From NCBI GenBank assembly GCA_022605405.1, contig JABYQQ010000026.1:553979-617978 (forward strand): a DNA stretch of 64,000 bases, read 5' to 3'. Shown piece after piece: positions 22,580 through 35,717 of this stretch (the first letter of the stretch is position 1; every line of letters starts with the position of its first letter). The position numbers were made by a program, and so were the translations under genes. This stretch comes from Earliella scabrosa. Lineage: Eukaryota; Basidiomycota; Agaricomycetes; Polyporales; Polyporaceae. The notes beneath the pieces were generated by a model. It saw only the letters and a program-made list of their open reading frames with translations, did no database searches and was not told the DNA's origin.

Positions 22580-25145
22580 AGGCTGTGCTCAATCTGACCG
22601 CGCTGGGGCTCACTTTTAAGTCGTCGCCATTATTATGTCAAGAGTAGTACGGTCAGTGCGACCTACTTAATACTCCTTGAACTTTGCCTTCACCGTGTGG
22701 CTGAACAGACGTTCAATACCGATTCAACCATCTCAAACCATAGCAGGGCGCGACTCTGTAGTGCCACGATGTATCTCATCTGATACAAGAAGTGTCGATG
22801 AGCAGATATTGAAGTCGCACTACAGTACTGTGTACGCGTACGGTAATGCGTCGTTCGCCTGACCTATACTTATCCCCAGCTCCGGCCTGCAGCCCCACTC
22901 AAGCAGAAAGGCTACGGCCGCCAGACCAGTGCCTGCTCGTAACGGGCTATAGGTTCCCCTCGGTTCGAGACGACTATCCGGGATCCCGTGCCCAGTCTGA
23001 GTAAGTCCAACATTTGTCATCGCACCACGACGAGCATCTCACAACTTCTTCAATTGATCCTAGGAGACCTCGCCTCGCAACCTTAGGCTGGCCACAGTCA
23101 CGGCATGCCGCGAGAGCAGTCGTTAGTCGCCCCACCTCCGGGATTGGCTGTCGTCACGCTGCACTGCGTCGTTATGGCGGCGCTACGGCGCACTCCTGGC
23201 ACTCTCGATCGTTCAAGCTCAAGCAACATGTGCATGCCCACCGATCTCCGCTCTCAACCCGGTCACACTAGCACTGCATCCGCTCGATCGGTTTCTGTGG
23301 GTCATCATCCTAACGCACGAGTCACTGTGCCATCGCGACAGGTGGCGACTCGAATTCTGAGATGGCTAAATACCGTTGCGGTCGATGCACACTACTCGTT
23401 CGGCGGTCCACGGCCAGGTACGAGTGATATCAGCTCAAGGGAAGCCTCGAGCGCATAGTACCACTGCTGCGAACCCTGGAAGATTGCACTGCAGTGCATC
23501 CGACGCCGTGACCGTGCAACGCCGCGGCTGTCGCCACTCCTCGGACGTTGCGGACATGTTTCAGGCTAAGAGATCTGTTCGGCCGACCCGCGTCTGATAC
23601 GTGAGCGTTTTGAACCCTGACCCACCCTCTGTGCACCTAGCGCATGCGCCGATCAAGTATCCACTGCATAGTACCTAAGGTTTGTTTGAAAATTTGAAGA
23701 TCGGTTGTGGCATGCAGGCTCGTAGGAGAGTGTGTCCCGGGCGAGGGCGCCTCGCTTCAACTTACGTGGTTCATCTCATCTCAGCATGAACGCGTACCAC
23801 ATGAACTGTGTCTGTTGCCGGGTTGCGATGCTCGCGCGCGCCCCTCGATGCAAACATACCGAACCAGCGCGAGCATCGCAGCATCGACATCCCGCGCCGC
23901 GCGTGCATAATGATAGCGCCGAGAAAGCCCTCCGTGGCTTGCCCGATTAGGCTATCCTTGTCTCCGGGTTCCAACACTACATGCACATCTCGTGCATCCA
24001 AGTTCCAACGCCCAAGAAGCTGCTAGATCATGATGAGAGGCTCGCTGACGTTATGACCGCGGAACCCGTCACCAGTAGTCGCCCGATTCAACTCGCAAAA
24101 GCCGACTCGGTAGTTGACAATGTGGATGACAAACGACAGAGCGTGTTGCGTGCAGCGGGATATGTCATTGTTACGATGGTGGAATCTGATTCGGCTATTA
24201 CGTGTATGTGTGAGAGTTGGGACTGAGTAAGTTGCAAGATGTGGGAGGGAGGGGGGAGGGGGACATATGATATGATAGATGCGAGATGACGAGAGAGGCT
24301 CGAGCCTGGGAGACGGCAAGAAGGTTGCGAAGGATACATGATACGCAGGCAAGATGAAAAATACAGGCGAGGGGAGGGGAGCAAATTGCAGTATGTACGG
24401 TATTGATGTGATCCAAGAAGTCCGACCAAGAAACCGAGTAACGATAAGTTAGGTATTCGTCGCGGAGACGAGCCCGCCTCCAGCGTCCATGCTCCTCGCC
24501 GGCCTGCGCCCCGAAAGACCCCGCCCCTGCGGTCTGATGCGCACTTGAGCATCACCGCTGCGCGACACAAGTTGCGGCTGCGGTTCTCCGATCCGTATGC
24601 TCGCCGTGGTGCGACCGTGCCCAAAGCACGACGGGCTGGACACATGCTAGAAGAGGTCGGTGACGAAACGCCGTCAACCCTTCGCACGTCGCAGGTCCGT
24701 CCGACACAGCAGCAAGGCACGGACCAGGCGCGACGGAGATTGACCGTCCTCGCGGTTCGGGAGGGGAATTTGAAGGTTGGGCTAGGCGAGGAACGCGGGT
24801 CCCTGTCACCGATGGCGTGCGTCCACGGCTGTCTGATGATTGACGTCGGTGCCCCTGGCCAAGAATGGAGAAGGGGGGTAGACACCGCGTCTTGGAAGAT
24901 CGCGGACGCGGGGATTTCAGGCCTGCGGCGTGCGGGGCGGAGCGGGAGCGGGGGTAGAACGAAGGCGGGCATGTGGGCAGGGTGATGAGCAAGTGGATTG
25001 CCGCTGAACAAGACGTGTTGAATTGGAGGGACGGACGGCCACCGTGAGTGTTGTATTGTAGCAGAATTAGGAGGCGAGCTTGTTGTTTATGATGTGCATC
25101 GTGCATATGGTAGACATCGAAATGGTACGCAGTCGCCCGTGTCGT
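22580..25145. other. gene-poor stretch, no gene supported
   Basis: Only short, overlapping frames with no recognisable motif. A frame at 23105-23458 (plus) is the longest plus-strand one in the left half but has no domain. On the minus strand, long arginine- and proline-rich frames at 25011-24440 lie just downstream of the small PVFF gene and look like a C-rich 3' region rather than a protein. The run at 24240-24260 is G-rich. Confidence 0.3.
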
Positions 25146-25277
25146 TCAGAAGAACACGGGGCCGTGGGTGGAAGCTCCTGTGCGTATCGCGGTCTGCGAG
25201 GAGGTCGAGGACCCAGAGGGTTTAGAGGTCGAGTTCGAGCTCGAGAAGGAGACGGGGGTAGCAGACGAAGAGAACAT
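25146..25277 (-). CDS. PVFF small protein 1 (43 aa), unknown function
   Basis: ATG at 25277-25275, TGA at 25148-25146. The product is 43 residues: serine- and threonine-rich (MFSSSATPVSFSSSNS), then TAIRTGASTHGPVFF at the extreme C-terminus. Two further genes at 29.0 and 35.7 kb encode equally small proteins ending the same way (IRT, then A near the middle, then PVFF and stop), so this is a family and not a chance frame. The frame stays open upstream; I chose this ATG because it gives a length and an N-terminus like those of the other two. A TATA-type box (TATATAAG, minus strand, 25429-25422) lies about 145 bases upstream. No signal peptide, cysteine or CaaX motif is present. Confidence 0.62.
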   Translation of the reverse strand: MFSSSATPVSFSSSNSTSKPSGSSTSSQTAIRTGASTHGPVFF

Positions 25278-25421
25278 TGCGGCTATAGTGGTGGGGATTG
25301 CGTTGAGGGATGCTCGGATGGACTGTATGTCTGCGAGACGTCTGCGGGTTGGATGAGAGGACCGCGGATTGTGAGGTTGGTGAAGTGGTAGAGTGAGGAC
25401 GGACTGCGAACTTGGACATAC

Positions 25422-25429
25422 CTTATATA
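25422..25429 (-). promoter_or_regulatory. TATA-type box of PVFF gene 1
   Basis: TATATAAG on the minus strand about 145 bases before the ATG, with a CT-rich leader in between, as in the other two PVFF genes. Confidence 0.45.
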
Positions 25430-25439
25430 CTTCGCCACG

Positions 25440-28400
25440 ACAAGACGCTGCACCGGACATAATGATACGCTGTGCGAGCGCGGCAGACTCAATGACGTGG
25501 TGTGACTCGGCTACGCACGCCTCTGAGCCTCCCAGCCCGGTACCTGAAAATCCGGACAAAAGTGACTTGTCGACAAGACAACAAGAGGCGGCTTGCCATG
25601 TTACCGCAATGCGATGAATGGTGACGGCGTGACGGGCGTACGGGTACAATCCAAACACACCGAGAGGACAAGCGAGATGGCGAACCACTCACCTCAGCGA
25701 ACCCTTGATATCCCCAAAATGGAAGCTCGCAGCACTTGGCGACCGCGTTTCATCTCCCGCAAGTTACATAACGCCTGCGCAGTGTGCGACGATTGGTACG
25801 TGCGGGAGCGCGATTCGTGGCATTCCGGGCCTCGGCCAACGCCTGTAGCGGGGGGCGGACCAGTGCAGAAACAAAACAGAAACATAAACGAGCGGGGCCC
25901 AGAACAGAACAGACACGTACCATCGCACAGCATGCGCCGATGGGATGATAGAAGACGTTTGTCGAGGACGCCGAGTCAGTCGCGAATTCATGGAAGACTT
26001 GGGTGACTCGAGCCATTATCTCAACATCCCTCCCTCCGCGACCGCGACAGCGTCCTTGAGGCGGTAAACAAGCGCATCGAGGCGCAGGGCGGTGTAGGAT
26101 GTCCAGTGTGTCTGCGATGCGGGCCGGGTGAACACCGTTCGCTCTCACAGCATTCGGCGGTGGGCGCGATTTGAGCGCACTTGATGAGCTCGGCCAGCCG
26201 AACGAGATGACTGTCCATGTTGACGCGTGTGTCTTCGGGCTTTTGGATGTGAACAGGACGGACGTAGTGGCATGATCGTTGAGCGTTGATGATGGATGGG
26301 TGCGAGTTCGAACTTCGAAGCAGGCGAAGACGAGCGCGGACGGGAAGTTGAGCTCGAACGGCGCCTGCCGAGAAACGAACCGGTTCAGTTCGGCGCGTCT
26401 CGGAGCAGTTCGGACTCGGACTAGACTCGGAGGCTGTTGCGTTGACACGTCCACTCTCCTCCCATTCAGTAACCCTGAGCAGTCGCTTCCTTATACGCAA
26501 ATCAACGCAATAAAACGTAAGGATTATATCCCCCCTTGTCACTCTTTTAATGACATCAGTGATAGATGTCAGCGGCAAAGTCGCAGCAGCCGTCCAGTGC
26601 GAAATGCGGGGTTCAGGAGGGCCCAGCATTTCATTGCCATGTAGACATGCCGGAAGGCGGTCATCCGGTAAGTAGGGATTGCCTGCGGTCTACACTAAAC
26701 ATGCCGCGGACTGTCATGAGTCTAGGGAGTGCTAGAGCGGCCTCATTCGAGTGGGCACCCGGCATGTCCATCGTTTGATGCCTCTGCGTCGGAGCTTCGA
26801 GTCTTTAGACATGTATTGCACAAGCCGCACTCGGGTGCCTCACAACTCACGGACGGACACGATGGCAGACCTCAGGAGTGGACAGTGGGTGACATACCAC
26901 AGGACCGCCTATGGACGCTGCATCTGAAGATCATCGCGACAGTGACGAAGCGGCGTCCGACTAGACCCCAGTACGATGGCCCAGCTCTTAGCGGAGGCTC
27001 CGGCGGGGTGGTCTCTCAATGGCAAGCCTCAATGCACTCACTCTAAACGTTGCAAGCCTTTCTCGGCGCTCATCTATCATCTATCACATACACCTGTCTC
27101 TAGCCTCACTCGGTCCAAATACCTCCGTAAGGAACCCCGCGCGCGCAGCGTACCCACGCCCGCTTCGCGGAGCTAGGTCTACATCCCGATATTACGGCCC
27201 CGAGCAGCAACACCATCTCCGCGTCCTACATATCGCACATCTGGATGTTCTGAACGTGGACATCAGCGCCCTCTTCGAACCCCGCGAGCTGCATGACGGA
27301 CGAGCCTCGCCGCTTACGCCTCAGGCCTCAGGCCTCAAGGCCACCCAACGCCGGCCGTCTTCCTTTGCGGGCCTCGGACTCCTTCTGCTGGAGCGCGCCC
27401 GACCCCTCTTCCTTCCCATTTCCCGCTCGGAACACCCCGCGCTGTCACTCCGCCCGGTGCCCGTCCCTTGCTTCGCCTTCTATCCTTGCCCGTCGGTAGT
27501 CCACCTCTGTCGGATCGGGCCCTGAATTTGATTAACTGGATCAACCCAATCACACCGAAGCCCTCCCGTCTTCCAACTGCCCACCGCGGCCGAGTCGCGC
27601 TGACGTCCGGCGCCCCCCTAGATCTAACGGGCCCCCGGGATTCGCAGGGACGTCAGGAGACGCGATCGCGCCCTGGCCGCGGTGCGCACAACGGCCAACG
27701 GCGTGCGCGGTTTTATCGCATAACTGCCCGGGGTTGAGACGTGCGCGTACGCTCGTCACGCCCACTCCGGATGCCGCTGCGGCACGTCGCCCGGGGAGCC
27801 TAGAAGACACTGACAGAGGGCGTACGTGGACGTCCAGGGTCTGGACGCAGCGCGTAATAGCAAGGCGTGCCATTGTCATCGCGCGGAGGGACCGAGGCCG
27901 GCGGACGGTACGTTCTTCGTGCTTCTCGGTGCGGCTGCGGCTGTGCATCCTAGGATGGGTGTCCTCAGAGCTGCTCGACTGCCGTACATAGCAGGACACG
28001 CTGTGACTCGTCTCAATCTGTGGGCGCACGCGACGCCTCTCGGGTGGCACGTATGTGCTGTGTGGTTTGCATGACAACCTTCGCGAAGGTCCGCAGGTGG
28101 AGGCGGTAACACAGATCCATGCGATGCATTGACGAAGGCCGACTGCGTTCATTCAAATTGGAAGGCAGCCAAATGTAGCGCGAGATATATTAGCTCGGCA
28201 GTCACGTCACGGCGCAGAAGGCAAAGTACGATATTGGACGATCACTATCCGTAGCCCATGCACGTAGCATCTAAGCCACTAAGGGAAATATTACCATAGG
28301 CTTTCGAGTCCCCCACTCCCAGTCCAGTCCAACATCCCCGAACACGCACACATTTCGCAACTGCTTGGGAATCCCGTCCAAGAATAGTGGGCTGAGGGCT

Positions 28401-29003
28401 CTCTGGCTTCCCGCACGCCCTCGTCCGCCGTGCTTCCCTCCCATGCCCTTCACGCCTTGTTCCCCGTCATCGCCCCATCATCTCGCCCTCATTACCCCTC
28501 CTCCTTCTCAACTTCCTCCGACCGCGCGCGCCCACCTGGAGAAGCTCGCGGGAGGCCCGTCACTGTGGAGAGACGCCGGGGAGAAGCCCTTCGCGGGCGC
28601 TCGAGCGCGCGACGGCATCCGGCGCCATGCATCCGATCGGATCCCCCAGCGTAACAGCGACGAGGACCGGTGAATATGTAAGCCGCCGATGGAATGGAAT
28701 CCATGCCAGCCGGGGATGAGGCCTTGAGGTGGGAGGGACGCAGGGAGTCGCGCGCGCGTGGTGGCACAGAAGGAACGCGGACGGTATCGAAGGGGGTGTG
28801 TGCATGGCGGGCTCGGAAGCGGCTATGGGCGGCGGGGTCGAAATCGGAGTGGCGCGGAGGGGTGGAGAAGTGGAATTGAAGTTGGTATGGGTATGGACGC
28901 ATCGCGTTCGGCGCGGAAGGATGCGCTGCGCGGTGACGTCTTGAACGCTCTGTGCGTCTCGGTCGGTTTGTGGCGTTCACGCATCCGGCTTCTCATTGCG
29001 TGT
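25440..29003. other. gene-poor stretch, no gene supported
   Basis: Frames up to about 230 codons occur on both strands (for example 26629-26021 and 28152-27550 minus, 27019-27525 plus), but they overlap each other, are arginine/proline/serine-rich as expected for GC-rich non-coding DNA, and show no domain. The part at 28400-29000, on the minus strand, is the C-rich region downstream of PVFF gene 2. Confidence 0.3.
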
Positions 29004-29153
29004 TCAGAAGAACACTGGCGCGGATGTCGCGGCGACGGTTCGGATGACTCCCTGTGAGGTCGGCCGCGAGGGGGGTGAGGTCGCGGTCTGCGAGGTGGGG
29101 CGGCCGTTCGCGACCTGGTCCTTGGGGGAGTTCGAAGTAGCGTTGAACTGCAT
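29004..29153 (-). CDS. PVFF small protein 2 (49 aa), unknown function
   Basis: ATG at 29153-29151, TGA at 29006-29004; 49 residues. The N-terminal half is polar and disordered-looking (MQFNATSNSPKDQVANG, then Thr/Ser/Pro-rich); the C-terminus is GVIRTVAATSAPVFF. The last 14 or so residues align with the two other family members while the N-termini do not, which suggests the C-terminal tail is the functional part. A TATAAA box on the minus strand (29349-29344) sits about 190 bases upstream with a long CT-rich leader. The bases around the stop (GTGTTCTTCTGA) are identical in all three genes. Confidence 0.65.
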   Translation of the reverse strand: MQFNATSNSPKDQVANGRPTSQTATSPPSRPTSQGVIRTVAATSAPVFF

Positions 29154-29343
29154 GATGAACGCGTGTGCGGGTGAAAGTGTGATGTTGAGAGCTTGAGCTC
29201 GAGACGTCGCTAGGCGAAGAGCGCGGACAAACGAAGATGTTTGAGAGGGTTGGGAGGCGTGCGCAAGGTTAGACAGTGACGTCTGATGAAGCGGAGACTG
29301 GCTGAGGATGCTTCGCTGAAGGATGGCCTCGCGAGGTCGAGCC

Positions 29344-29349
29344 TTTATA
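29344..29349 (-). promoter_or_regulatory. TATA box of PVFF gene 2
   Basis: ATATAAAGG on the minus strand about 190 bases before the ATG, followed by a pyrimidine-rich leader. Confidence 0.45.
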
Positions 29350-29359
29350 TGTACACGGA

Positions 29360-32065
29360 CGATGGACAGGAGCTGTCAGGGTAGGGCGCGTCGGGCTGAA
29401 CCTTCTTGGCCAGAAGAAGCAATCATTGTCGCGGCCGTTACGCGTCACTATCCGGGCTGCATACGCGGACGCTGTCCGGGGAATCCGAATCCGATTACGA
29501 CTCGGAGGTACGCACCAAGGATAGCGTCCACCGGACAGCCCCACCTACATGAAAGAACCCGTCGAGGGCCAAGCGAGCAGTGCCCCCGAGGCACAATGAT
29601 TCCGGCTTCGGTATGCGCTGCTGGTTATTATTGATCGCTCGTGTGGGGAGCAGGCGCGCGCGACATCGATAGGACGTGGAGAGAGTCGCCCGTGTTAAGC
29701 GAAGACATGTCCGCCGAAGCTTCACGCTGGGCCAGACTGGTCGAACGAGGCAACACGGACCAGGCGCAGGCTTCTCAGCTCCGGAAGGGCGGATACGGCT
29801 GGGACCACCGGGCGCGGACAGCGTCCGCAGCGGCAGTGTGGTGAGAGTTCGCTCCTGTTCGCGCCAAGGTGGCAAGGCGTCTAGAGCCCGGTGGGATCGA
29901 GATGCTGGGATCAGCTCCGTCCGCATTTGGAAGCCAGACGCGCAAACATACCAGCTCGCGAGACACCCATCCCGTCACACCTCGGCCGAGCCAATGATCC
30001 CGTTGGTCGCGCTGCGCAATGCATCATCGTAGTCCTGGTGACTGTTCGGTTTCAGCAGCTGCGCTCGGGGTTAGCAGACTAAGAGAATCCCTAGCCTTGG
30101 ACTTGGTGGATTGCGGACCTAACGAGCTCCGTTCCTTGTAACTGCTGTAGTCAAATTCATGAGACGGACAATGCAGGTGCAATAATAGGGAGTGACATAC
30201 CTAACAGAGCAGGAAAAATGGGAACTCGGGGCCGAGGAGCCTATCCACACCCGTAGATCCATACCCTATGGCCGTCCGGTCGAGACTGTCCTTCACCGGT
30301 CCAAGCAGTCACACGAGTAATGGAGGGTCCACCCTGTGTGAGCGTCCGGCCTCCCAGTAAGGCGAGTGCAGCATACATCCGAGAGAGCACAGAGGGGGCG
30401 GCGTGACTGCCAAGTCGCCGCCGCGACCGCATCCGCATGGGTGCACAACGATGAACTGCGGCACCCCTTCTATACGGATCGGACGGTGGATGGCGTACCC
30501 TCCAGCGTCCACAGCGGCTCACTGTCGCCCAGCGTGATACCGCCGCACTCCCGCGCACACGCAGGAGCAACCTGTAAGCCCTCCTGATGACCGGCCTTTC
30601 GCGCCAGATACGGCCCTTCCGCGCCTGCCGCCATTCGAAGAAGCTATTTGCAGCCGGCGCCTTCGTGTGCTTCGGTGGCGCCCAGTGCCCACAGTGCCTG
30701 TGCGCGTGGACCGTCGGGATACTTCTCGTGAAGGCATTCTGGTCCGGGCGTGCGGGAAATCGGCGATAAACATCTACGCCGCAGCAGATGACCGATGTAC
30801 GTACTTCTCGCGCTGCGTGTGCGGGGCGTGTTGTTGTACTCGCCTCGACTCAGCTGGGCACGGCAGGGGGGCGAAGGGAGAAATAGGGCTCTTCTAGCAC
30901 GCGATGCTATTGGACGCGAGTGAGTACGGAGTCTAGACAGCGGCCGTGTTACAATTGGAATCCTGAAAGCGGACGGTGGAGAACAACACAGTGTCGGAAA
31001 GGCTCCGACGATGGAATGTGCACTCACCTAATCCGTGTGTCTCCGTCCCACAGGTTCATCCACCCGGATGGTAATCGATGGACCCAGCAAAACAGGAAGG
31101 TAGGCATCGCGGAGCCGAATAGAGCGGCGTCGACGAGACTTGCCATTGTTCTGTCGTGCGCTTCAGAGAATCACGCGCTCCACAGAGAGATAGCGGGTGT
31201 CATCACAGGTACATCCGTCCGCGAGTAACGAAGGCTCACCACTAAGGTTTGCAACCCTATTCCAAGTCACCCGATGACCATCGGGTCAGAACGCTGGCGG
31301 AACATGCTGAGAGGAGGCCTAAGTCCGCGGCAGCTGCGCGGTGAGTTGTGGTCAGCATGCGCACGTAGTGGTTGCGAAGACACTGACCACGACTGGGATT
31401 CCGCATAGCCACGCATCCCACACCATATGGCCACCGAGCTGCCAGATAGCCAGACATTGCGTCGCCACTTCCTCGCGCACACGAAGCGCTACCTCGGGAT
31501 CCTGACCTTCTCCCGTGAGTTTACACTCTCGGGGTCTGTCAGTAGTACGGCTCCAGTCAGCAAGGCGAGAAGGTCGCTGAGCATCACATATATCATGACC
31601 GGAAGCGCACAAGCGTAGGGAGGCCCGAGCGCCATCGAGCATCGAAGTTCCAATGGATGATACTGTCGTCTCGCGGCTATGCTCGCTCGCGATCCTGGCG
31701 GAGTCAGCGAACGTCTTACCATGTTGTCACCTTCTGCTGCCCGGAATCAGTCGCTGTAGCTTCTTCGCGACTTGTGCCGAGAACTCAACAGTGGCCGGCA
31801 TGCCGGAATCTGTGACATTTCAGAGTTGTAATGCGTCTCGGTTGCTTGAGACAGGTCCGACGAGGGGCGGAATTGTGAAGCCGCTCTTGCCACACTTCGT
31901 GCCTAGTCATATGTTAGAGGGTGTTCCGAATGAGGTTTAGAGAACAACCAACCTCGGTGAGCAGAAGCGCGGGGGCACAGTGGTGACGTAGGTCAACACG
32001 ATGGGTACATTTGGAGTAAATAGAGACTGTTACAATGCTGCTCAAATGCTCGACGTCGAGCTTCC
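29360..32065. other. gene-poor stretch, no gene supported
   Basis: No convincing gene. A minus-strand frame at about 31720-31490 contains a hydrophobic run (ALPVMIYVMLSDLLALLTGA) that could be a membrane segment, and another lies near 31420-31360 in a different frame. They might be exons of a broken membrane protein, but I could not link them. Confidence 0.3.
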
Positions 32066-33670
32066 CTAGCTGCAATCTATCTCGATCAATATCTTGCCGC
32101 TGTAGGCGAAGTGGTAGACATGTCATCTACTGGGTCCGGAGCCTAAACACGACATACGCACCTGTTATTATTTGCCTCCATCTCACGGTGGGCTTCCTGG
32201 ATCTCGGTCCAATGATAGACCTACACGAGCCGGTCAGCGCAACCTCACGGCGTGCGCGGAGGCCGAACGCGGTGACTTACTTTGTGAATATAGGTACGGA
32301 TTCGGCCCTCGCCAGAGCAACCCGTGATGTGCTCCAAGGCCTCGCGCTGAAACCTGAGATGGGAATGGGGATGTGTCAGCATCGGACGGTAGACGGAACA
32401 CTCCCGCGATGCGACCTTGCAATGAGCTCAGCCTGGTAATCCTCCGAGCGGGCGCGCAGAGTAGAGCCCTGGATGCGCAGGCGCTTGTACAAAATGGGCA
32501 TGAGGTTGAAGTTCGAGACCTCGGCGCCTGCGATATGTGCCTCAGTTGAATGAACCATTCAGTTCGGGATTGACGTACCGCTCAGCATGGCGAGCATCGT
32601 CATCCTGCCATCATATGCCAGGGCGTCGATGTTCTTGCTCCAGTGGGACTGCCCGACGAAGTCGATGATCACGTCGACGCCCTTGCCGTTCGTAATCTTC
32701 TTGACCTCCTCGGCGAAGTCCTGGGTCTTGTAGTTCACGGTGTGTGTCGCTCCACTGGAAAGCCCAAGCAGCAGGTCGAGCTTCTCTCGGGTGGATGCGG
32801 TTGCAGTGACGGTGTGACTGAGCAGAGACGATCAGTCTGGAGAAGGCTGCCGAGGTGGAGCAGGAAACTCACGCGCCGTAGAATCGCGCCAATTGGATGG
32901 CGGCGATACCCACCCCGGATGCGCCGGCGTGGACGAGAACGTCATCCCCCTTTGCTATCTCGGCGAGGACGACGAGCGCCTGGAAGGCTGCGGGCACGGT
33001 CAGCACGGCCGGCTCGTTTGCACACAGACACCGCGACAAGAGCGGAGTCGCTGCCCCGGGAAGAGCGGACGCCGGATTTGGCCCAGGGACCACGCTGCTC
33101 GCTCGAGTGCGGTGCCTGCCGCAGGACCGGCGGCGAGTCGTACGACGTACCCGTGAGGAACACCTCCGGAATGCTGGCGGCTTCCAACCAGGACATATGC
33201 GCGGGTTTCTTGATGAGATTCCTGTGGGGAGCCACCACGAACTCGGCGTATGCACCCTGGATGGCGAGAGCATCAGCGGTCAGCGCATATACTCGGTCCT
33301 CTTGGCAGTGTCGACGGCATGCGGCGCAACACTTACACCACTGACGAGCCCGAGGACTTCATCGCCTTCAGCCCATTCCGTCACGCCGTCTCCCACCTGG
33401 ACAACACGGCCGGAGAACTCGACCCCGAGAATCGTCGATGCACCGGGAGGCAGTGGATATTTCCCCTCGCGTTGCAAGATATCCATGCGATTGAGCCCGA
33501 AGGCTTTGACCTGATCGCGATAAAACTTGCATCAGTCTGTGCTTGAGCAGCATCCGCAGCGATCTAACCTTTACGAGCACATATCCTGGGCCTGGAGATG
33601 GAGTCTCTACGTCTCCGATATAGAGGTTCTCGATGGGACCTTTTCCGTCCTTGACTAGAACGGCCTTCAT
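32066..33670 (-). CDS. NAD(P)H:quinone oxidoreductase-like medium-chain reductase
   Basis: Minus-strand gene from the ATG at 33670 (MKAVLVKDGKGP) to a TAG at 32068-32066. Order of motifs: the GroES-like N-terminal barrel with GYVLVKV, then NRMDILQREGKYPLPPG, GVEFSGRVVQVGDGV and EGDEVLGLV; the nucleotide-binding half with VHAGASGVGIAAIQLARFYG (Rossmann turn A-S-G-V-G), TVTATASTREKLDLL, NGKGVDVIIDFVGQSHW and GRMTMLAMLSG; and C-terminal RLRIQGSTLRARSEDYQ and SGKILIEID. This is the PIG3/quinone-reductase branch of the zinc-independent medium-chain reductases, cytosolic and using NADPH to reduce quinones. One intron (about 33166-33002) is about 165 bases, much longer than the others. It is the only recognisable enzyme in the repeat-rich interval. 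Confidence 0.85.
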
Positions 33671-35456
33671 CGTCGTCGAGGCGATATGCTGGAGGACTGA
33701 AGCAGGTACTTGCGAGTTGGTGGGCTGAACTCTTGTCTTCGCATCTCTGTGTGAGTTTTGTGCCGATTTTTGTATGCAGCGCCAGTGAACGACGGGACAA
33801 CGTCATCGACGCTCAGTAGTGTCCTTAGTCATTGATATTGATGAGTCAGCGCTTGCCTACCCGAGGCCGAATTGAACCAAGCAAGCTCAGAGGTGAACCA
33901 AGCGGTTCATCTCTGCTCCCAAGCCTTTTGTGAAGATCATCATGACCTCGACGTGAATTCTTACAAGGCCTGCCACTGCGATCCTTTCCTTGAAGAGTGG
34001 TACAGCCGTATGAACGTCATTGTGAGTCGTTACGCACCGGATGAGCTGACACCGTGTCCATTTCTGCAACAACATCTTGCCAATCAACTGTACAACGCAT
34101 TCAACTTGGGTCTACATCCCCGGGCCATCGCCTGAATCCGATGCTGTCGGACCCAATCGTTCATGAACGTAAGTATTCTGACGGCATATCAAAGTTGGCT
34201 TGACCTCTCGCCATCACATCTGCCTCTTGTCAAGTTCAACTGCCTTCCGACTACCTCGTCCGAAGCGTCTCGCGGCCTCCTCGGCGATGGTACTTATACT
34301 GAGCATCCTCAGGCTGCGATGAGCAAACCCTGGTGAGTATCTCACGGCACGTCAGATGATCCACATCTAACCACGAGACTCGTTCTCCTTCGTCATGAAA
34401 CGCGACAACTGAAACAAGCTAACGTCGTCCTATCAGGTTGTGATAGAAGCGCAATCGCCACGTCGCTCGCGCGACTCCGTCAGCTTCTCCTCCCAGCTCT
34501 TGGAGCCTTCCTGGAACGCTCCTCGACAGTCCTCCCTTGTTCCTCACACGGGTCAGTCTCACGCGGGTCAGGCCCAGCGCGCGGTAAACCCGAACATGGT
34601 GTCAAACGGTTGATGATGCCACACTAAGGCGCACGCCGCAAGAAACATTGTCCTCTCTGCAAGGTATCCTACCTACTCATCCAAGGACTTTTCAGCGCTG
34701 ACCGGCTTTATGGCCCAGGTGAAGGTGTCGCGAACCCAGCCGGCATCGTGTCTCCTCGTACCTCCTTTAAATCTTCTTCGGCGTTGCGCAATTGCATTTG
34801 GCTCCCCGCCGGCGTCGCATCTCTTCAGGAACTATACCCGTTGCAGCAGCAAAGTTCGCCATTGCGAACCTGCGGCGCTATCACCGAGTTCGATGCCCAG
34901 AGCTATTACGAATTGGCTGTTGCCGGGCCGGCATTACCGCTTGTACGCGCCCTCCGAAGGGAGTCTCCTCCATTAGACTCCGTTAAGTGCGGATGCGGCG
35001 CACTGTGCCTCTTCGCTTCATATGCGCTGCACAGCGTATCGGGCGACAAACACCCTCTCAACCGATCGGAAGGAACGCCACACTTGACATTGACCTCTCA
35101 CGCCGGATACCATGTGCGCACGCCTCTAAGCCTCGAGGCGACCAACCCGCCCACCGGAGATTGACGCTCATGATTTTCGCTCTTGGGGATTGGACTTGGG
35201 TGGGCGAATTCTGGGGAACTTCGAACGTCGTCTTCGCTGTCGGAACACAGGGCAAGGCACTACTCGGGCATACTCGGTGTGTGACTACGGTTCCTATCTA
35301 TAACCCATGTGTCTGACCCTGCGCGCTGGCGGCTCCCCGCGTATAGTGCCATCGCTCATCGCTGTGCGTCTACGATAGGCTTCTGCTGACGTTGATTGCG
35401 CGGATACCTGTGCATTACGGCCTCTCGGCGAGATGCGCGGCTGCGTCTGTTGAGCC
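33671..35456. other. intergenic, no gene supported
   Basis: A frame at 33872-34135 (plus) reads QAVHLCSQAF and ELTPCPFLQQHLANQLYN, which looks protein-like. It has no partner exons and I could not place it in a family. The rest shows only short overlapping frames. Confidence 0.3.
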
Positions 35457-35462
35457 TATAAA
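35457..35462 (+). promoter_or_regulatory. TATA box of PVFF gene 3
   Basis: CCTATAAAGAG about 255 bases upstream of the ATG, followed by a strongly pyrimidine-rich leader (TCGCTCCCGCTCCCGC and further CT tracts), the arrangement expected of highly expressed fungal genes. Confidence 0.5.
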
Positions 35463-35717
35463 GAGTCTGGAGACCCTGCAGGACGACATATCGACCGACC
35501 GCAGCGACATTCGCTCCCGCTCCCGCTTTTGCGAGCACCCCTGCTCAGATCCTAGTCCCGTCCCCCGTTCCCGGGCGGTTCTCACATACATAGACTCTCG
35601 AGCCGACTAATCTCCCGACTCGCCTCTATCCTATTCAACTTTCCTAATCCGGAGTCGTCAACCCTTACACCTATCCTATCCAACCCTACTTCGCCTAATC
35701 ACTCTAACACCTTCACC

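Noticed and set aside
28271..28673. Proline-rich frames on both strands near 28.4 kb as genes
   Set aside because: Both strands are open, the composition is driven by CT-rich DNA, and there is no homologous segment elsewhere in the window.
33872..34135. A GNAT acetyltransferase start (EVNQAVHLCSQAF)
   Set aside because: Only the first dozen residues recall that family. No acetyl-CoA-binding motif or further exons follow.
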